64,000 nucleotides of DNA. It comes from Methyloversatilis discipulorum (lineage in GTDB: Bacteria; Pseudomonadota; Gammaproteobacteria; Burkholderiales; Rhodocyclaceae). Below, piece after piece: positions 23,626 to 32,495 of the stretch. A program made the position numbers and the translations under genes. The number at the start of each line of letters is the position of its first letter. Position 1 is the first letter of the stretch. The stretch is taken from the NCBI RefSeq assembly GCF_000385375.1, contig NZ_ARVV01000001.1, positions 620,001 through 684,000 on the forward strand, given 5' to 3'. The notes below the pieces were generated by a model. It was not told the origin of the DNA. It was given only the letters and a program-made list of their open reading frames with translations, and did no database searches.

Positions 23626-24654
23626 ATGGAACCCGTCATGAGCGCCCATGCCCCTCCTGCAAACGATCCGTCGGTGCCGAGCGTTCTGCCGGCCGACGAA
23701 AGCGCCGGCCGTTACCTGCTCGCCGCCGTGCCGCGCGTGCATCCGGCGCAGACCGTCGATGCGGTGCTGGCCGACCTGCGCGCCCGGCACTACGACTGCC
23801 TCGACATCGTGTGCGTGGTCGATGATGACGAAAGCCTGATCGGCATCGTGCCGCTGGCCGATCTGTTCCGCGCGGGGCAGGGCGCACGCATCGACGCGGT
23901 GATGCGGCGTGACTGCCCGACCGTGCATGCGCACACCGACCAGGAGCGCGTCGCGTCGCTGGCGCTGCATCACGTGCTCGACGCGATGCCGGTGGTCGAT
24001 ACGCACGGCCGGCTGCTCGGCGTCGTGCCATCGACCGCGCTGCTGCATATCCTGCGTCGCGAGCACGTCGAGGACATCCACCGCCTCGCCGGCATCACGC
24101 GCGAGACGCGGCGTGCGCGCGAGGCGATCGAATCGGCGCCGATGCGCCGCCTGCGTCACCGTCTGCCCTGGCTGCTGATCGGTCTGGCCGGCAGCATGTT
24201 CGCCACCTTCATCATGGCCGGCTTCGAGCGCACGCTGTCGCTGAGTCCGGCGCTCGCCTTCTTCGTGCCGGGGCTGGTCTATCTGGCGGACGCCATCGGC
24301 ACGCAGACCGAAGCGGTCGCAGTGCGTGGCCTGTCGCTGAGCCACGCGTCGATCGGCGCGCTGGTCGGTGGCGAGGTGCGCACCGGTCTGCTGATCGGAC
24401 TGGTGCTGGGCGGGCTAACCTTTCCCTGCGTCTGGCTGGCCTTCGGCGACCCGACGCTGGCGTTCGCGGTGGCGCTCTCGCTGGTGATGGCCGGCGGCAT
24501 CGCGACGACGATAGGTCTCTTCCTGCCCTGGCTGCTCGGCCGCCTGGGCAGCGACCCCGCCTACGGCAGCGGCCCGCTCGCCACCATCGTGCAGGATCTG
24601 CTGACGCTGCTCACCTATTTCGCGGTGGCCAGCGCGGTGATGGTGCAGGGGTGA
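23626..24654 (+). CDS. MgtE-type magnesium transporter (CBS pair plus membrane domain)
   Basis: The 342-residue protein has two CBS domains (about 25-150: DCLDIVCVVDDDESLIGIVPLADLF and DAMPVVDTHGRLLGVVPSTALL). Five membrane segments follow (about 180-340). The pore region shows PGLVYLADAIGTQTEAVAVRGL, matching the MgtE PxxxxxxGNxGxQ-type motif with G-T-Q-T-E. It lacks the N-terminal MgtE_N helical domain and is shorter than classical MgtE (about 450). Such short forms exist, and the transported ion may be Mg2+ or another divalent. A second ATG at 23638 is also possible. Confidence 0.82.
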   Translation: MEPVMSAHAPPANDPSVPSVLPADESAGRYLLAAVPRVHPAQTVDAVLADLRARHYDCLDIVCVVDDDESLIGIVPLADLFRAGQGARIDAVMRRDCPTVHAHTDQERVASLALHHVLDAMPVVDTHGRLLGVVPSTALLHILRREHVEDIHRLAGITRETRRAREAIESAPMRRLRHRLPWLLIGLAGSMFATFIMAGFERTLSLSPALAFFVPGLVYLADAIGTQTEAVAVRGLSLSHASIGALVGGEVRTGLLIGLVLGGLTFPCVWLAFGDPTLAFAVALSLVMAGGIATTIGLFLPWLLGRLGSDPAYGSGPLATIVQDLLTLLTYFAVASAVMVQG

Positions 24655-24779
24655 AGGCGGGCCGGTTGCGAGTTCGGCCCTCATCCGCGGTCCCGCTCAC
24701 GCTGAAGCGGGAGAGGGGCGTGTGCGGGCGGAGGTCTTTCCGTCTCCTGCATTGGCGGGGGAGGCAGAGCTTCGATCAA

Positions 24780-25027
24780 GGCCGCTATCGCGAGCAAGCT
24801 CGCTCCCACAAGACCCCGCCTCCGGCAACGGATCGGGCGCGCCCCCTGTCGGGGCAGCCCCGGTGGTAGCGGCCTTGGCCGCGACACGGCCGCTACGGTC
24901 CGCAGGCTTCGATACAGGTTGGCGTCGGGGTCAGAAGACCCCTCCCACAGAACACCCGGCTTTGGCCGCGGATCGCGCGTGCTCCCCGTGGGTGCGACTC
25001 CTGGGGGAGCGGCCTTGGCCGCGACAT
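24780..25027. repeat. REP palindrome cluster 4
   Basis: Four units lie in the 464-bp gap before the DGPF gene: GCGAGC/GCTCGC (24788, inverted), GCGGCC/GGCCGC (24862), GGGGTC/GACCCC (24924, inverted) and GCGGCC/GGCCGC (25004). The rest of the gap (24655-24779 and 25028-25118) shows no gene. Confidence 0.8.
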
Positions 25028-25118
25028 AGGCATACTGCAGCCCCTGCTGTCGATCCGCGCACCGGTCGCTCGTCGACCCTGCGACGGCGCCTGTCGCGCC
25101 GACTCCAGGAGAGCTGCC

Positions 25119-25526
25119 ATGCGTTACATGATCATCGTCAAGGCCACCGCGGACAGCGAGGCGGGTGTCATGCCGGAGGAAGCACTGATGGCTTCGATGG
25201 CCACCTATCATGAAGAACTGATGCGCGCCGGCGTGCTGCTCGACGCCTCCGGGCTGCAGGCCAGTTCGAAGGGCTGGCGCGTGCGTTACCGCGATGCCGG
25301 GCGCAGCGTCATCGACGGCCCGTTCGCCGAGACGAAGGAGCTGATCGCCGGCTATACGCTGATCCAGGTCGCCTCGCGCGAAGAGGCGTTGCACTGGACA
25401 CGCCGCTTTCCGAACCCGGCCGGCGAGGGGCGTGACGCCGAGATCGAGGTGCGTCAGGTGTTCGAACTGGACGACTTCGCACCCGGTGAGGCGGTGGAAC
25501 GCTTCCGCCGGATGGACACGGCCTGA
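25119..25526 (+). CDS. YciI-family (DGPF domain) protein
   Basis: The 135-residue protein is a ferredoxin-like alpha/beta YciI protein with the diagnostic IDGPFAETKELIAGYTLIQV. It starts MRYMIIVKATADSEAG, with GGAG before the ATG. It lies 8 bp upstream of an ECF42-type sigma-factor gene. This DGPF-ECF42 pairing is conserved in many bacteria, where the sigma factor drives the DGPF genes. The biochemical role of DGPF proteins is unknown. Confidence 0.9.
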   Translation: MRYMIIVKATADSEAGVMPEEALMASMATYHEELMRAGVLLDASGLQASSKGWRVRYRDAGRSVIDGPFAETKELIAGYTLIQVASREEALHWTRRFPNPAGEGRDAEIEVRQVFELDDFAPGEAVERFRRMDTA

Positions 25527-25534
25527 AGGAGACG

Positions 25535-26848
25535 ATGCATGACGCACGGGACCACGACGACGGTGCACACCGGACGATGACGGCCGACCTGCACCGCACG
25601 CTGGACGCCGTCTGGCGCATCGAGTCGGCGCGCATCATCGGCGCGCTGGCGCGCATGGTGCGCGACGTCGGCCTCGCCGAGGAACTGGCGCAGGACGCGC
25701 TGGTGACGGCGCTCGAACAGTGGCCCGACAAGGGCGTGCCGGACAATCCCGGCGCCTGGCTCACCGCCACCGCGAAGAACCGCGCGCTCGACCTGCTGCG
25801 TCATCGCAGCATGCAGGCAACCAAGGCCGATGCGCTGACCTGGGAAATCGAATCGCAGCTCCAGGACGGCGCGCCACCGGCCCCGGACAGCGCGCTCGAC
25901 GAACCGATCGGTGACGACGTGCTGCGCCTGATGTTCGTCGCCTGCCACCCGGTACTGTCGGTGGAAGCGCGCGTCGCGCTGACGCTGAAGATGGTCGGCG
26001 GCCTGGCCACGCCGGACATCGCGCGCGCCTTCCTGGTGCCGGAGGCGACGCTGGCGCAGCGCATCGTGCGCGCCAAGCGCACGCTGAGCGAGGCGCGCGT
26101 GCCCTTCGAACTGCCCGGGCCGGCGGAGCTGGGGGAGCGGCTCGACGCCGTGCTGAAGGTGATCTACCTCATCTTCAACGAGGGCTATGCCGCCACCGCC
26201 GGCGAGCAGTGGATGCGACCGGCGCTGTGCGAAGAGGCCCTGCGCCTCGGTCGCATACTGGCAGAGCTGGCGCCGCAGGTCGCCGAAGTGCACGGCCTGG
26301 TGGCGCTGATGGAAATCCAGGCCTCGCGCCTGCACGCGCGCACCGACGCTCGCGGCGCACCGGTGCTGCTGCTGGAACAGGACCGCACGCGCTGGGACCG
26401 TCTGCTGATACGCCGCGGGCTGGCCGCGCTGGAACGCGTCGACGCGCTCGGCGGCGGCTACGGCCCGTATGCGCTGCAGGCCGCCATCGCCGCCTGTCAT
26501 GCGCGCGCCGCCCACGCCGACCACACCGACTGGCCGCGCATCGCCGCGCTGTACGACGCGCTGGCGCAGATCGCGCCGTCACCGGTGGTCGAACTCAATC
26601 GCGCGGTCGCCGTCGGCATGGCCTTCGGCCCGGCGGCCGGTCTGGAGATCGCCGACGCGCTGCGCGACGAAGCGGCGCTGCGCCACTACCACCTGTTGCC
26701 CGGCGTACGTGGCGACCTGCTGGCCAAGCTCGGCCGCCACAGCGAAGCCTGCGAAGAGTTCCGCCGCGCCGCCGCGCTGACGCAGAACGAACGCGAGCGC
26801 GAACTGCTGACCGAACGCGCCCGCGTCAGTGCGGACGCAGCACGCTGA
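25535..26848 (+). CDS. ECF-type RNA polymerase sigma factor with C-terminal TPR-like extension (ECF42 type)
   Basis: The 437-residue protein has sigma region 2 (about 30-100: AEELAQDALVTALEQWPDKGVPDNPGAWLTATAKNRALDLLR in pieces) and region 4 (about 135-185: TLKMVGGLATPDIARAFLVPEATLAQRIVRAKRTL). A long helical DUF6596/TPR-like part (about 190-430: VIYLIFNEGYAA, HLLPGVRGDLLAKLGRHSEACEEFRRAAALTQNERER) follows. The C-terminal extension replaces an anti-sigma factor in ECF42 proteins. AAGGAG precedes the ATG. It is co-transcribed with the DGPF gene. Confidence 0.93.
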   Translation: MHDARDHDDGAHRTMTADLHRTLDAVWRIESARIIGALARMVRDVGLAEELAQDALVTALEQWPDKGVPDNPGAWLTATAKNRALDLLRHRSMQATKADALTWEIESQLQDGAPPAPDSALDEPIGDDVLRLMFVACHPVLSVEARVALTLKMVGGLATPDIARAFLVPEATLAQRIVRAKRTLSEARVPFELPGPAELGERLDAVLKVIYLIFNEGYAATAGEQWMRPALCEEALRLGRILAELAPQVAEVHGLVALMEIQASRLHARTDARGAPVLLLEQDRTRWDRLLIRRGLAALERVDALGGGYGPYALQAAIAACHARAAHADHTDWPRIAALYDALAQIAPSPVVELNRAVAVGMAFGPAAGLEIADALRDEAALRHYHLLPGVRGDLLAKLGRHSEACEEFRRAAALTQNERERELLTERARVSADAAR

Positions 26849-26911
26849 CACTCATGCGGGCAGTTCCCGGCGACGGCGCGCGGCCAAACCGATCAGCGCG
26901 GCGCCGGGGTT

Positions 26912-27240
26912 TGTGGGAGAGGTCTTCCGGCCCGGACAGCAGCCTGGTGCGGAGCGCGACGGCCGTGTCGCAGCCAAGGCTGCTCCCACAGGGGCATGCG
27001 CCAGACCTGCGGCCGGAGCCCGAGCGGGTTCTGTGGGAGGGGTCTTGACCCCGACAGCGGCGGTGGGCAGCGTGCTGCGCCGCTTTCAGGCCCCGTCCGC
27101 AGCAAGGGCTGCCTCCCACGGAGATCCGTCGCGCGATCCTGTGCCGAAAGCTGTGGGAGCGAGCTTGCTCGCGATTGCGTCCGTGATCGAAGCCGGCGGC
27201 CCGCACTCGCCGCGTCGCGGCCAGGGCCGCTCCCACAGGG
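26912..27240. repeat. REP palindrome cluster 5
   Basis: At least five degenerate and intact units lie in the 655-bp convergent gap: 26912, 26970, 27032 (GGGGTC/GACCCC), 27153 (GCGAGC/GCTCGC) and 27218 (inverted GCGGCC type). 27300-27503 holds no gene that I can support. Confidence 0.75.
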
Positions 27241-27264
27241 CGTGCACACAACCAGCGCACCGAC

Positions 27265-27294
27265 GAAAAAAAAGGCGGCCCGCAGGCCGCCTTT
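27265..27294 (-). terminator. Rho-independent terminator of the CorC-like gene
   Basis: On the minus strand AAAGGCGGCC-TGCG-GGCCGCCTTT is followed directly by a T-run (A-run at 27265-27273 on the plus strand). It lies about 210 bp after the stop of the CorC-like gene, pointing the right way for it. Confidence 0.85.
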
Positions 27295-27503
27295 GAGAAC
27301 TCACAGCCATTGCTGTGGAGGAGGAGAGCCGAGTATCGCCCTTGTCCGCCTGCCTGCAAGGGCTGTCACAAATACTTCATCTGCGTCTGTTCCGCAGACG
27401 GCTCAGGGTGTGCAACCCGGTGCGACAGGTGGTCGAAGGGCGGTGCAGCCGCCCGGCGCATGCTGCTGCGTGGTGCATGCGTCCGCGGCTTGCGAATGTC
27501 GGT

Positions 27504-28826
27504 TTACTCCGCCTCGACCGAGGCAGGCAGCGGTTCGAGTCGCTGCACCAGCACCTTGTCGACGCGGTTGCGGTCCATGTCCATCACCTCGATGCGCAGG
27601 CCGGCGACCTCGAAGAAATCGGTGGCCACCGGGATGCGGCCGAGCATGTGCAGCACCAGTCCGCCCACCGTGTGGAAGTTTCCGCTGTCCTCGCCCGGCA
27701 GTGCGTCGTCGATGCCGAGCACCGATTTGACGCGCTCGATCGACGTGCCGCCGTTGACCAGCCACGAGCCATCCGCGCGCTGAACCACGTCCGCTTCCTC
27801 GTGCGCCGTCGGCACCGACATGTCGCCGACGATGGCGGCGAGCACGTCGTTGACAGTGACCAGCCCCTGCAGATCGCCGTACTCATCGACCAGCAGCGCG
27901 AGGTGCTTGCGCGTGCGACGGAAGTTCTCCAGCAGTTGTGCGGTGCTGACCGTGTCCGGCACGTAGAGAGGCGCTTCGAGCAGCGCCTCGATGCTGCGCC
28001 GGTCTATCGTTTCGCCGGCCAGCGACTGCTTCAGCAGGGCGCCGCTCTGCAGAACGCCGAGCACGTGTTCGAGACCGTCGCGGCACACCAGCACGCGGCT
28101 GTAGGGGCTGTCGGCGATGCGCCGGCGTATGTCGTCCTCCGGGTCGTCGAGGTCGATCGCGTGGATGTCCTTGCGCGGCGTCATGATGGCGCCGACGCGC
28201 AGTTCGTCCAGGCGCAGCACGTTGGACACGATCTGCTGTTCGCTCTGGTGGAACACGCCCGCTTCGGCGCCCTGGCCCATCAGCACCTTGATCTCCTCGT
28301 CGGTGATCGGCGGCTCGTCGGTGCGGCGCGCACCGGCGATGCGCAGGATGGCGTTGCTGGTGACCGACAGCACCCACACCAGCGGCCGCGCGACGCGCGC
28401 CAGCAGCACCATGGGCCGCGAAATGAGCGAGGCGATGCCTTCGGGCGCCAGCAGTGCCAGCCGTTTCGGCACCAGTTCGCCGACCACGACGGAGAAATAG
28501 GTGATGCCGACCACCACGACGGACAGCGCCACCGTGCGTGCATAGGGCTCGATCAGCGGGAATCCCGACAGCCACGCGGCCAGCGGGTCGGCCAGTACCG
28601 TTTCGCCCATGGCGCCGCTCAGGATGCCGATCGACGTGATGCCGACCTGTATCGTCGACAGGAAGTTCGACGGGTCGTCGTGCAGCCGTATGGCGGCCTG
28701 CGCCCCCTTGTGGCCGTCCTCGGCAAGACCGATCAGGCGCGCCTTGCGCGACGACACGACGGCGATTTCCGACATCGCGAAGACGCCGTTGAGCAGGATG
28801 AGTGCAAACAGTAGTGCTACGTCCAT
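27504..28826 (-). CDS. HlyC/CorC (CNNM) family transporter
   Basis: The 440-residue inner-membrane protein has a DUF21/CNNM membrane domain (about 1-195: LLNGVFAMSEIAVVSSRKARLIGLAEDGHKGA and LVPKRLALLAPEGIASLISRP in pieces). A CBS pair follows (about 210-335: MTPRKDIHAIDLDDPEDDIRRRI and LVDEYGDLQGLVTVNDVL), then a CorC_HlyC C-terminal domain (about 350-430). Family members are linked to Mg2+/Co2+ efflux. The true ATG (MDVALLFALILLNG) lies inside a longer frame. The intrinsic terminator downstream suggests a single-gene unit. Confidence 0.92.
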   Translation of the reverse strand: MDVALLFALILLNGVFAMSEIAVVSSRKARLIGLAEDGHKGAQAAIRLHDDPSNFLSTIQVGITSIGILSGAMGETVLADPLAAWLSGFPLIEPYARTVALSVVVVGITYFSVVVGELVPKRLALLAPEGIASLISRPMVLLARVARPLVWVLSVTSNAILRIAGARRTDEPPITDEEIKVLMGQGAEAGVFHQSEQQIVSNVLRLDELRVGAIMTPRKDIHAIDLDDPEDDIRRRIADSPYSRVLVCRDGLEHVLGVLQSGALLKQSLAGETIDRRSIEALLEAPLYVPDTVSTAQLLENFRRTRKHLALLVDEYGDLQGLVTVNDVLAAIVGDMSVPTAHEEADVVQRADGSWLVNGGTSIERVKSVLGIDDALPGEDSGNFHTVGGLVLHMLGRIPVATDFFEVAGLRIEVMDMDRNRVDKVLVQRLEPLPASVEAE

Positions 28827-28918
28827 GCTGCAGGCCACCCGCTGTCCAATGCGTGGCCCCGGTGTGAAGGAAGGACCATTATCCCCCACGGCGCACACCG
28901 CTCCCGGCCGGGCGGGGA

Positions 28919-29629
28919 CTAGCGGCTGTCGGCGATGAAGCGGTAGCCCACGCCTGTCTCGGTCAGCAGATGTGCGGGCCGCGCCGGGTCGGCTTCGAGC
29001 TTGCGCCGCAGATGGCCCATGTAGATGCGCAGGTAGTGGCCGTGCTCGACGCTGTTCGGGCCCCATACCTCGCGCAGCAGCTGGCGGTGCGTCAGCACCT
29101 GGCCTTCGTGCGCCGCCAGCGTGGCGAGCAGCCGGTACTCGACAGGCGTCAGGTGCACCGGCTCGCCGGCGCGCGTGATCAGGCGGCGCGCCAGATCGAG
29201 TTCGCAGTCGCCGAAGCTGAGCGGGCCTGCGGCATCGGCCGGCGTGCCGCCGCGGCGGCGCAGCGCGACGCGCACGCGCGCCATCAGTTCGCCCACCGAG
29301 AACGGTTTGATCAGGTAGTCGTCGGCGCCAGCGTCGAGCGCGGCGATCTTGTCGTCGTCGCCGGTACGTGCCGACAGCACGATGACCGGCACGCTGCTCC
29401 AGCCGCGCAGATCGCGTATCAGGTCGACGCCGTCGCCGTCGGGCAGGCCGAGATCGAGCACCAGCAGATCAGGCTTGCGCGTGCCGGCCTCGATCAGGCC
29501 GCGCTGAAGTCCATCGGACTCGAACACCTGATGCCCGGCCTCCTCCAGCGCCTGGCGCACGAAACGGCGTATCGCCGCATCGTCTTCGATGATCAGTACG
29601 CGGGACACCGGGGGCTGCAGGCTGCTCAT
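28919..29629 (-). CDS. kdpE: KdpE response regulator
   Basis: The 236-residue OmpR/PhoB-type regulator has a receiver domain (about 9-122; phosphoacceptor Asp59 in LLVLDLGLPDGDG, KPFSVGEL near 108) and a winged-helix DNA-binding domain (about 135-234; LTPVEYRLLATLAAHEGQVLTHRQLLREVWG in pieces). Its start overlaps the kdpD stop by 4 bp. It activates kdpFABC when K+ is limiting. The sequence and operon place leave little doubt. Confidence 0.95.
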   Translation of the reverse strand: MSSLQPPVSRVLIIEDDAAIRRFVRQALEEAGHQVFESDGLQRGLIEAGTRKPDLLVLDLGLPDGDGVDLIRDLRGWSSVPVIVLSARTGDDDKIAALDAGADDYLIKPFSVGELMARVRVALRRRGGTPADAAGPLSFGDCELDLARRLITRAGEPVHLTPVEYRLLATLAAHEGQVLTHRQLLREVWGPNSVEHGHYLRIYMGHLRRKLEADPARPAHLLTETGVGYRFIADSR

Positions 29630-32376
29630 GCCGCACAGTCTGCCGCAGGCGGCAGATCGGTGCCTGCTGGCGCGTCGCGGTGCGGCAGGGTCCAGCGGAA
29701 CACCGCGCCGTGTGCCGGCGGCGGCCGGTTGGCGGCGCCGATGTCGCCGCCGTGCGCGCGCACGATGGCGCGGCAGATGGCCAGCCCGAGGCCGACGCCC
29801 GGCGTGCTCGACTCGGCTTCGCCGCGCGTGAACTTGCGGAACAGGTCTTCCGGATCGCCGGCCGGCAGGCCCGGTCCGTCGTCGCTCACCTCGACCGCGA
29901 TCGTGTCGCCGTCGCGCGCGGCGGTGATGCGTATCGTCGTGCCGGCCGGCGTGTACTTGGCGGCGTTCTCCAGCAGATTGACCAGCACGCGTTCGAGCAG
30001 CACGGCGTCGCCGTACAGCAGCGGCAGGTCGGGCGGCAGGTCGACGCGCACCACATGCCGTGCCAGCGCGCCCTCGATGGCGCGGATCGCGCTGCCCGCC
30101 AGTTCCTCCAGCGACTGCCAGTCGTGGCGCAGCGCCACCGCGCCGGCCTGCAGCCGCGCCATGTCGAGCAGGTTGTTCACCAGCTGCGCGGTGCGCCGCG
30201 CCTGTTCGACGATGGCGGCGATGGCCGGCCCGTGGGCGGACCCCTCGCGCGCCAGCGCGCCGGACAGGTTCTCCGACATGCCGATCAGCGCGGTCAGCGG
30301 CGTGCGCAGGTCGTGCGACAGCGCCGCCAGCAGCGAATTGCGCAGCCGTTCGGATTCCATCGACAGCAGTGTGTCCTGCGCGACGGCGACGAAGTGCACG
30401 CGCTCGATGGCGATGGCGACCAGCGCCGCGTAGGTGTCGAGCAGCTGGCGCTGTTCCGGAATCATCAGCAGCCGCGCGTGCGCCGGCTTCACGGCGATGA
30501 CGCCGCGCGTGCGCATCGGCGCCTGCAGCGGCAGATAGAGCGCCGGTGCGCCGGGCAGCGTGCCGGTACCGGCACCGGCCGGTTCGCTGTGGTCGTAGGC
30601 CCACTGCGCAAGGCCGACGTCGGGCGCGAAGCGGTCGTTGTCGGGCGAGGCTGGCGCCAGCCGTTCGGCCGCGTCCGGCAGCAGCAGTGCGGCGTGGCCG
30701 CGGAAGGCGCGCTCGACCGCGCGTTCGCCGATCTCGGCCACCTGTTCCAGCGTCAGCGCGCGACCGAGATCGCGCGCCATTTCGAACAGGCTGCGCGCGC
30801 GGTCCTCGCGGTAGCGGGCAACGCGCGCCTGGTACTGCAGCGAGGCGGTGAGCTGGCCGATCACCAGACCGACCGCCATCATGACGGCGAAGGTGATCAG
30901 ATATTCGGCGTCGCTGACCGAGAAGGTGAAGCGCGGTGGCACGAAGAAGAAATCGAAGGCCAGCACGTTCAGCACGGCCGACGCCAGTGCCGCCCGGCGA
31001 CCGTGGCGCACGGCGATCGCCACCACCGCCAGCATGAAGAGCATGACGATGTTGGCGAGGTCGAAGTAGGGCAGCAGCGGTGTCGCCAGCACCGTCACCG
31101 CGGCACAGGAGGCGCCGGCCCACAGGTAGCCGCGCAGCGAGCGGGCGACTGCCTCGCCGTCCTCGTCGTCGGCGGGCGAGGGCGATGACGAGAGCGGGCC
31201 GCTGTCGTCGCGCCGCGCGATCACCATGAATTCGATTTCCGGCGCCAGCGCCGCCACCCGTTCGCCGAAATGGCTGCGCCCGCTGGCGCGCTGCCACAGC
31301 GTGCCGACCCGGCCGCGCAGCGAGTAGCCGGTCACCAGCGTGCCCAGATTGTGTTCGCGCGCGTAGGCGACGGCGGCCACGGCGGCGTCCTGCGCGGTCA
31401 GCGTGGCAGTGGTCGCGCCCAGCGACTCGGCCAGCTTGAGCGTGGCCAGTATGGCGCGGCGACGCGCTTCGGGCAGGCGCTGCAGCGCCGGTGTCTCGAT
31501 GTAGATGGCGTGCCACGGCGCGTCGGCCTGCGCCGCCCGGCGGGCAGCGGCGCGCACCAGCCGCTCGGCGCCGGCGTCCGGGCCGACGCAGGCGAGCAGT
31601 GCATCGCTTACCTGCCACACCGCGCGGCTGGCCTGCGCAACGTGTTCGCGCCGGTAGCTGCGCACGTCCTCTTCGACCCGCTCGGCCGTGCGGCGCAGCG
31701 CCAGTTCGCGCAGCGCCATCAGGTTGCCCTTGCGGAAGAAATTCTTCACCGCGCGCTCGGCCTGCTCCGGCAGATACACCTTGCCTTCGCGCAGCCGGCG
31801 CAGCAGATCGTCGGTCGGCAGGTCGACCAGCACCACTTCGGAGGCGGAATCGAACACGTGGTCGGGCACCGTTTCGCGCACGCGGATGCCGGTGATGCCG
31901 CCAACCACGTCGTTCAGGCTTTCGATGTGCTGCACGTTCACCGTGGTCCACACGTCGATGCCGGCGTCGAGCAGTTCGTCGATGTCCTGCCAGCGCTTCG
32001 GGTGGCGCGAGCCGGGCGCGTTGCTGTGCGCCAGTTCGTCGACCAGCAGCACGGCGGGGCGGCGGGCCAGCGCACCGTCGAGATCGAATTCCTCCAGCGT
32101 GCGCCCCTGCACCGTCAGCGCCCGGCGCGGCAGCAGTTCCAGCCCCTGCAGCTGCTGCGCGGTTTCGCTGCGGCCGTGCGTCTCGACGATGCCGACCACG
32201 ACGTCGATCTGCTGATCGCGCAGGCGCTGTGCAGCGTCAAGCATGGACCAGGTCTTGCCGACGCCGGCAGACGAACCGAAGTAGATCTTCAGCCGGCCGC
32301 GCGCGGCCCGCGCTTCCGCCGCCTGTGCGGCGGCGAGCAGGGCGTCCGGGTCGGGGCGTATCGGTTCGTCGGTCAT
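29626..32376 (-). CDS. kdpD: KdpD sensor histidine kinase
   Basis: The 916-residue protein has the full KdpD layout. It has a KdpD domain with P-loop GSSAGVGKT (34-42) and VDELAHSNAPGSRH, a Usp-like domain (about 250-380), and four membrane helices (about 405-500). A GAF-type region (about 520-660), HisKA with His688 in LAALSHDLRTPLTALIG, and HATPase_c (VLVNLLENAAKYTPAG, DDGPGLP, GVGLGLAICRAIVRAHGG) follow. It senses low K+ and phosphorylates KdpE. Here it is downstream of kdpC in the same operon. Confidence 0.96.
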   Translation of the reverse strand: MTDEPIRPDPDALLAAAQAAEARAARGRLKIYFGSSAGVGKTWSMLDAAQRLRDQQIDVVVGIVETHGRSETAQQLQGLELLPRRALTVQGRTLEEFDLDGALARRPAVLLVDELAHSNAPGSRHPKRWQDIDELLDAGIDVWTTVNVQHIESLNDVVGGITGIRVRETVPDHVFDSASEVVLVDLPTDDLLRRLREGKVYLPEQAERAVKNFFRKGNLMALRELALRRTAERVEEDVRSYRREHVAQASRAVWQVSDALLACVGPDAGAERLVRAAARRAAQADAPWHAIYIETPALQRLPEARRRAILATLKLAESLGATTATLTAQDAAVAAVAYAREHNLGTLVTGYSLRGRVGTLWQRASGRSHFGERVAALAPEIEFMVIARRDDSGPLSSSPSPADDEDGEAVARSLRGYLWAGASCAAVTVLATPLLPYFDLANIVMLFMLAVVAIAVRHGRRAALASAVLNVLAFDFFFVPPRFTFSVSDAEYLITFAVMMAVGLVIGQLTASLQYQARVARYREDRARSLFEMARDLGRALTLEQVAEIGERAVERAFRGHAALLLPDAAERLAPASPDNDRFAPDVGLAQWAYDHSEPAGAGTGTLPGAPALYLPLQAPMRTRGVIAVKPAHARLLMIPEQRQLLDTYAALVAIAIERVHFVAVAQDTLLSMESERLRNSLLAALSHDLRTPLTALIGMSENLSGALAREGSAHGPAIAAIVEQARRTAQLVNNLLDMARLQAGAVALRHDWQSLEELAGSAIRAIEGALARHVVRVDLPPDLPLLYGDAVLLERVLVNLLENAAKYTPAGTTIRITAARDGDTIAVEVSDDGPGLPAGDPEDLFRKFTRGEAESSTPGVGLGLAICRAIVRAHGGDIGAANRPPPAHGAVFRWTLPHRDAPAGTDLPPAADCAA

Positions 32377-32385
32377 CGTCGCAGT

Positions 32386-32493
32386 CTAGCGCCCGGAACG
32401 CCGGCCGCTGCGCACGACCAGCCAAACGACCAGCGCCAGCGGCGCGGCGATGGCCAGCAGACCGAGCAGCAGCACGAGGAGGTCGTGGTCCAT
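32386..32493 (-). CDS. 35-residue single-helix membrane protein between kdpC and kdpD
   Basis: This small ORF starts two bases after the kdpC stop and ends nine bases before the kdpD start, so it fills the gap precisely. It is one hydrophobic helix (LLVLLLGLLAIAAPLALVVWLVV) with an acidic N-terminus (MDHD) and a basic end (RSGRRSGR). It is not KdpF, which lies in its usual place before kdpA. Only position and composition support it, because no strong ribosome site is visible; coupling to kdpC translation is likely. Confidence 0.5.
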   Translation of the reverse strand: MDHDLLVLLLGLLAIAAPLALVVWLVVRSGRRSGR

Positions 32494-32495
32494 GC

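Noticed and set aside
27310..27783. Cys-containing ORF at 27310
   Set aside because: It is antisense to the 3' end of the CorC-like gene, and its cysteines do not form a known motif.
28919..31951. 1010-residue minus-strand frame joining KdpE with a shadow of KdpD
   Set aside because: Only the KdpE end is genuine. The N-terminal three quarters is an out-of-frame reading of kdpD, so it is not a KdpD-KdpE fusion.
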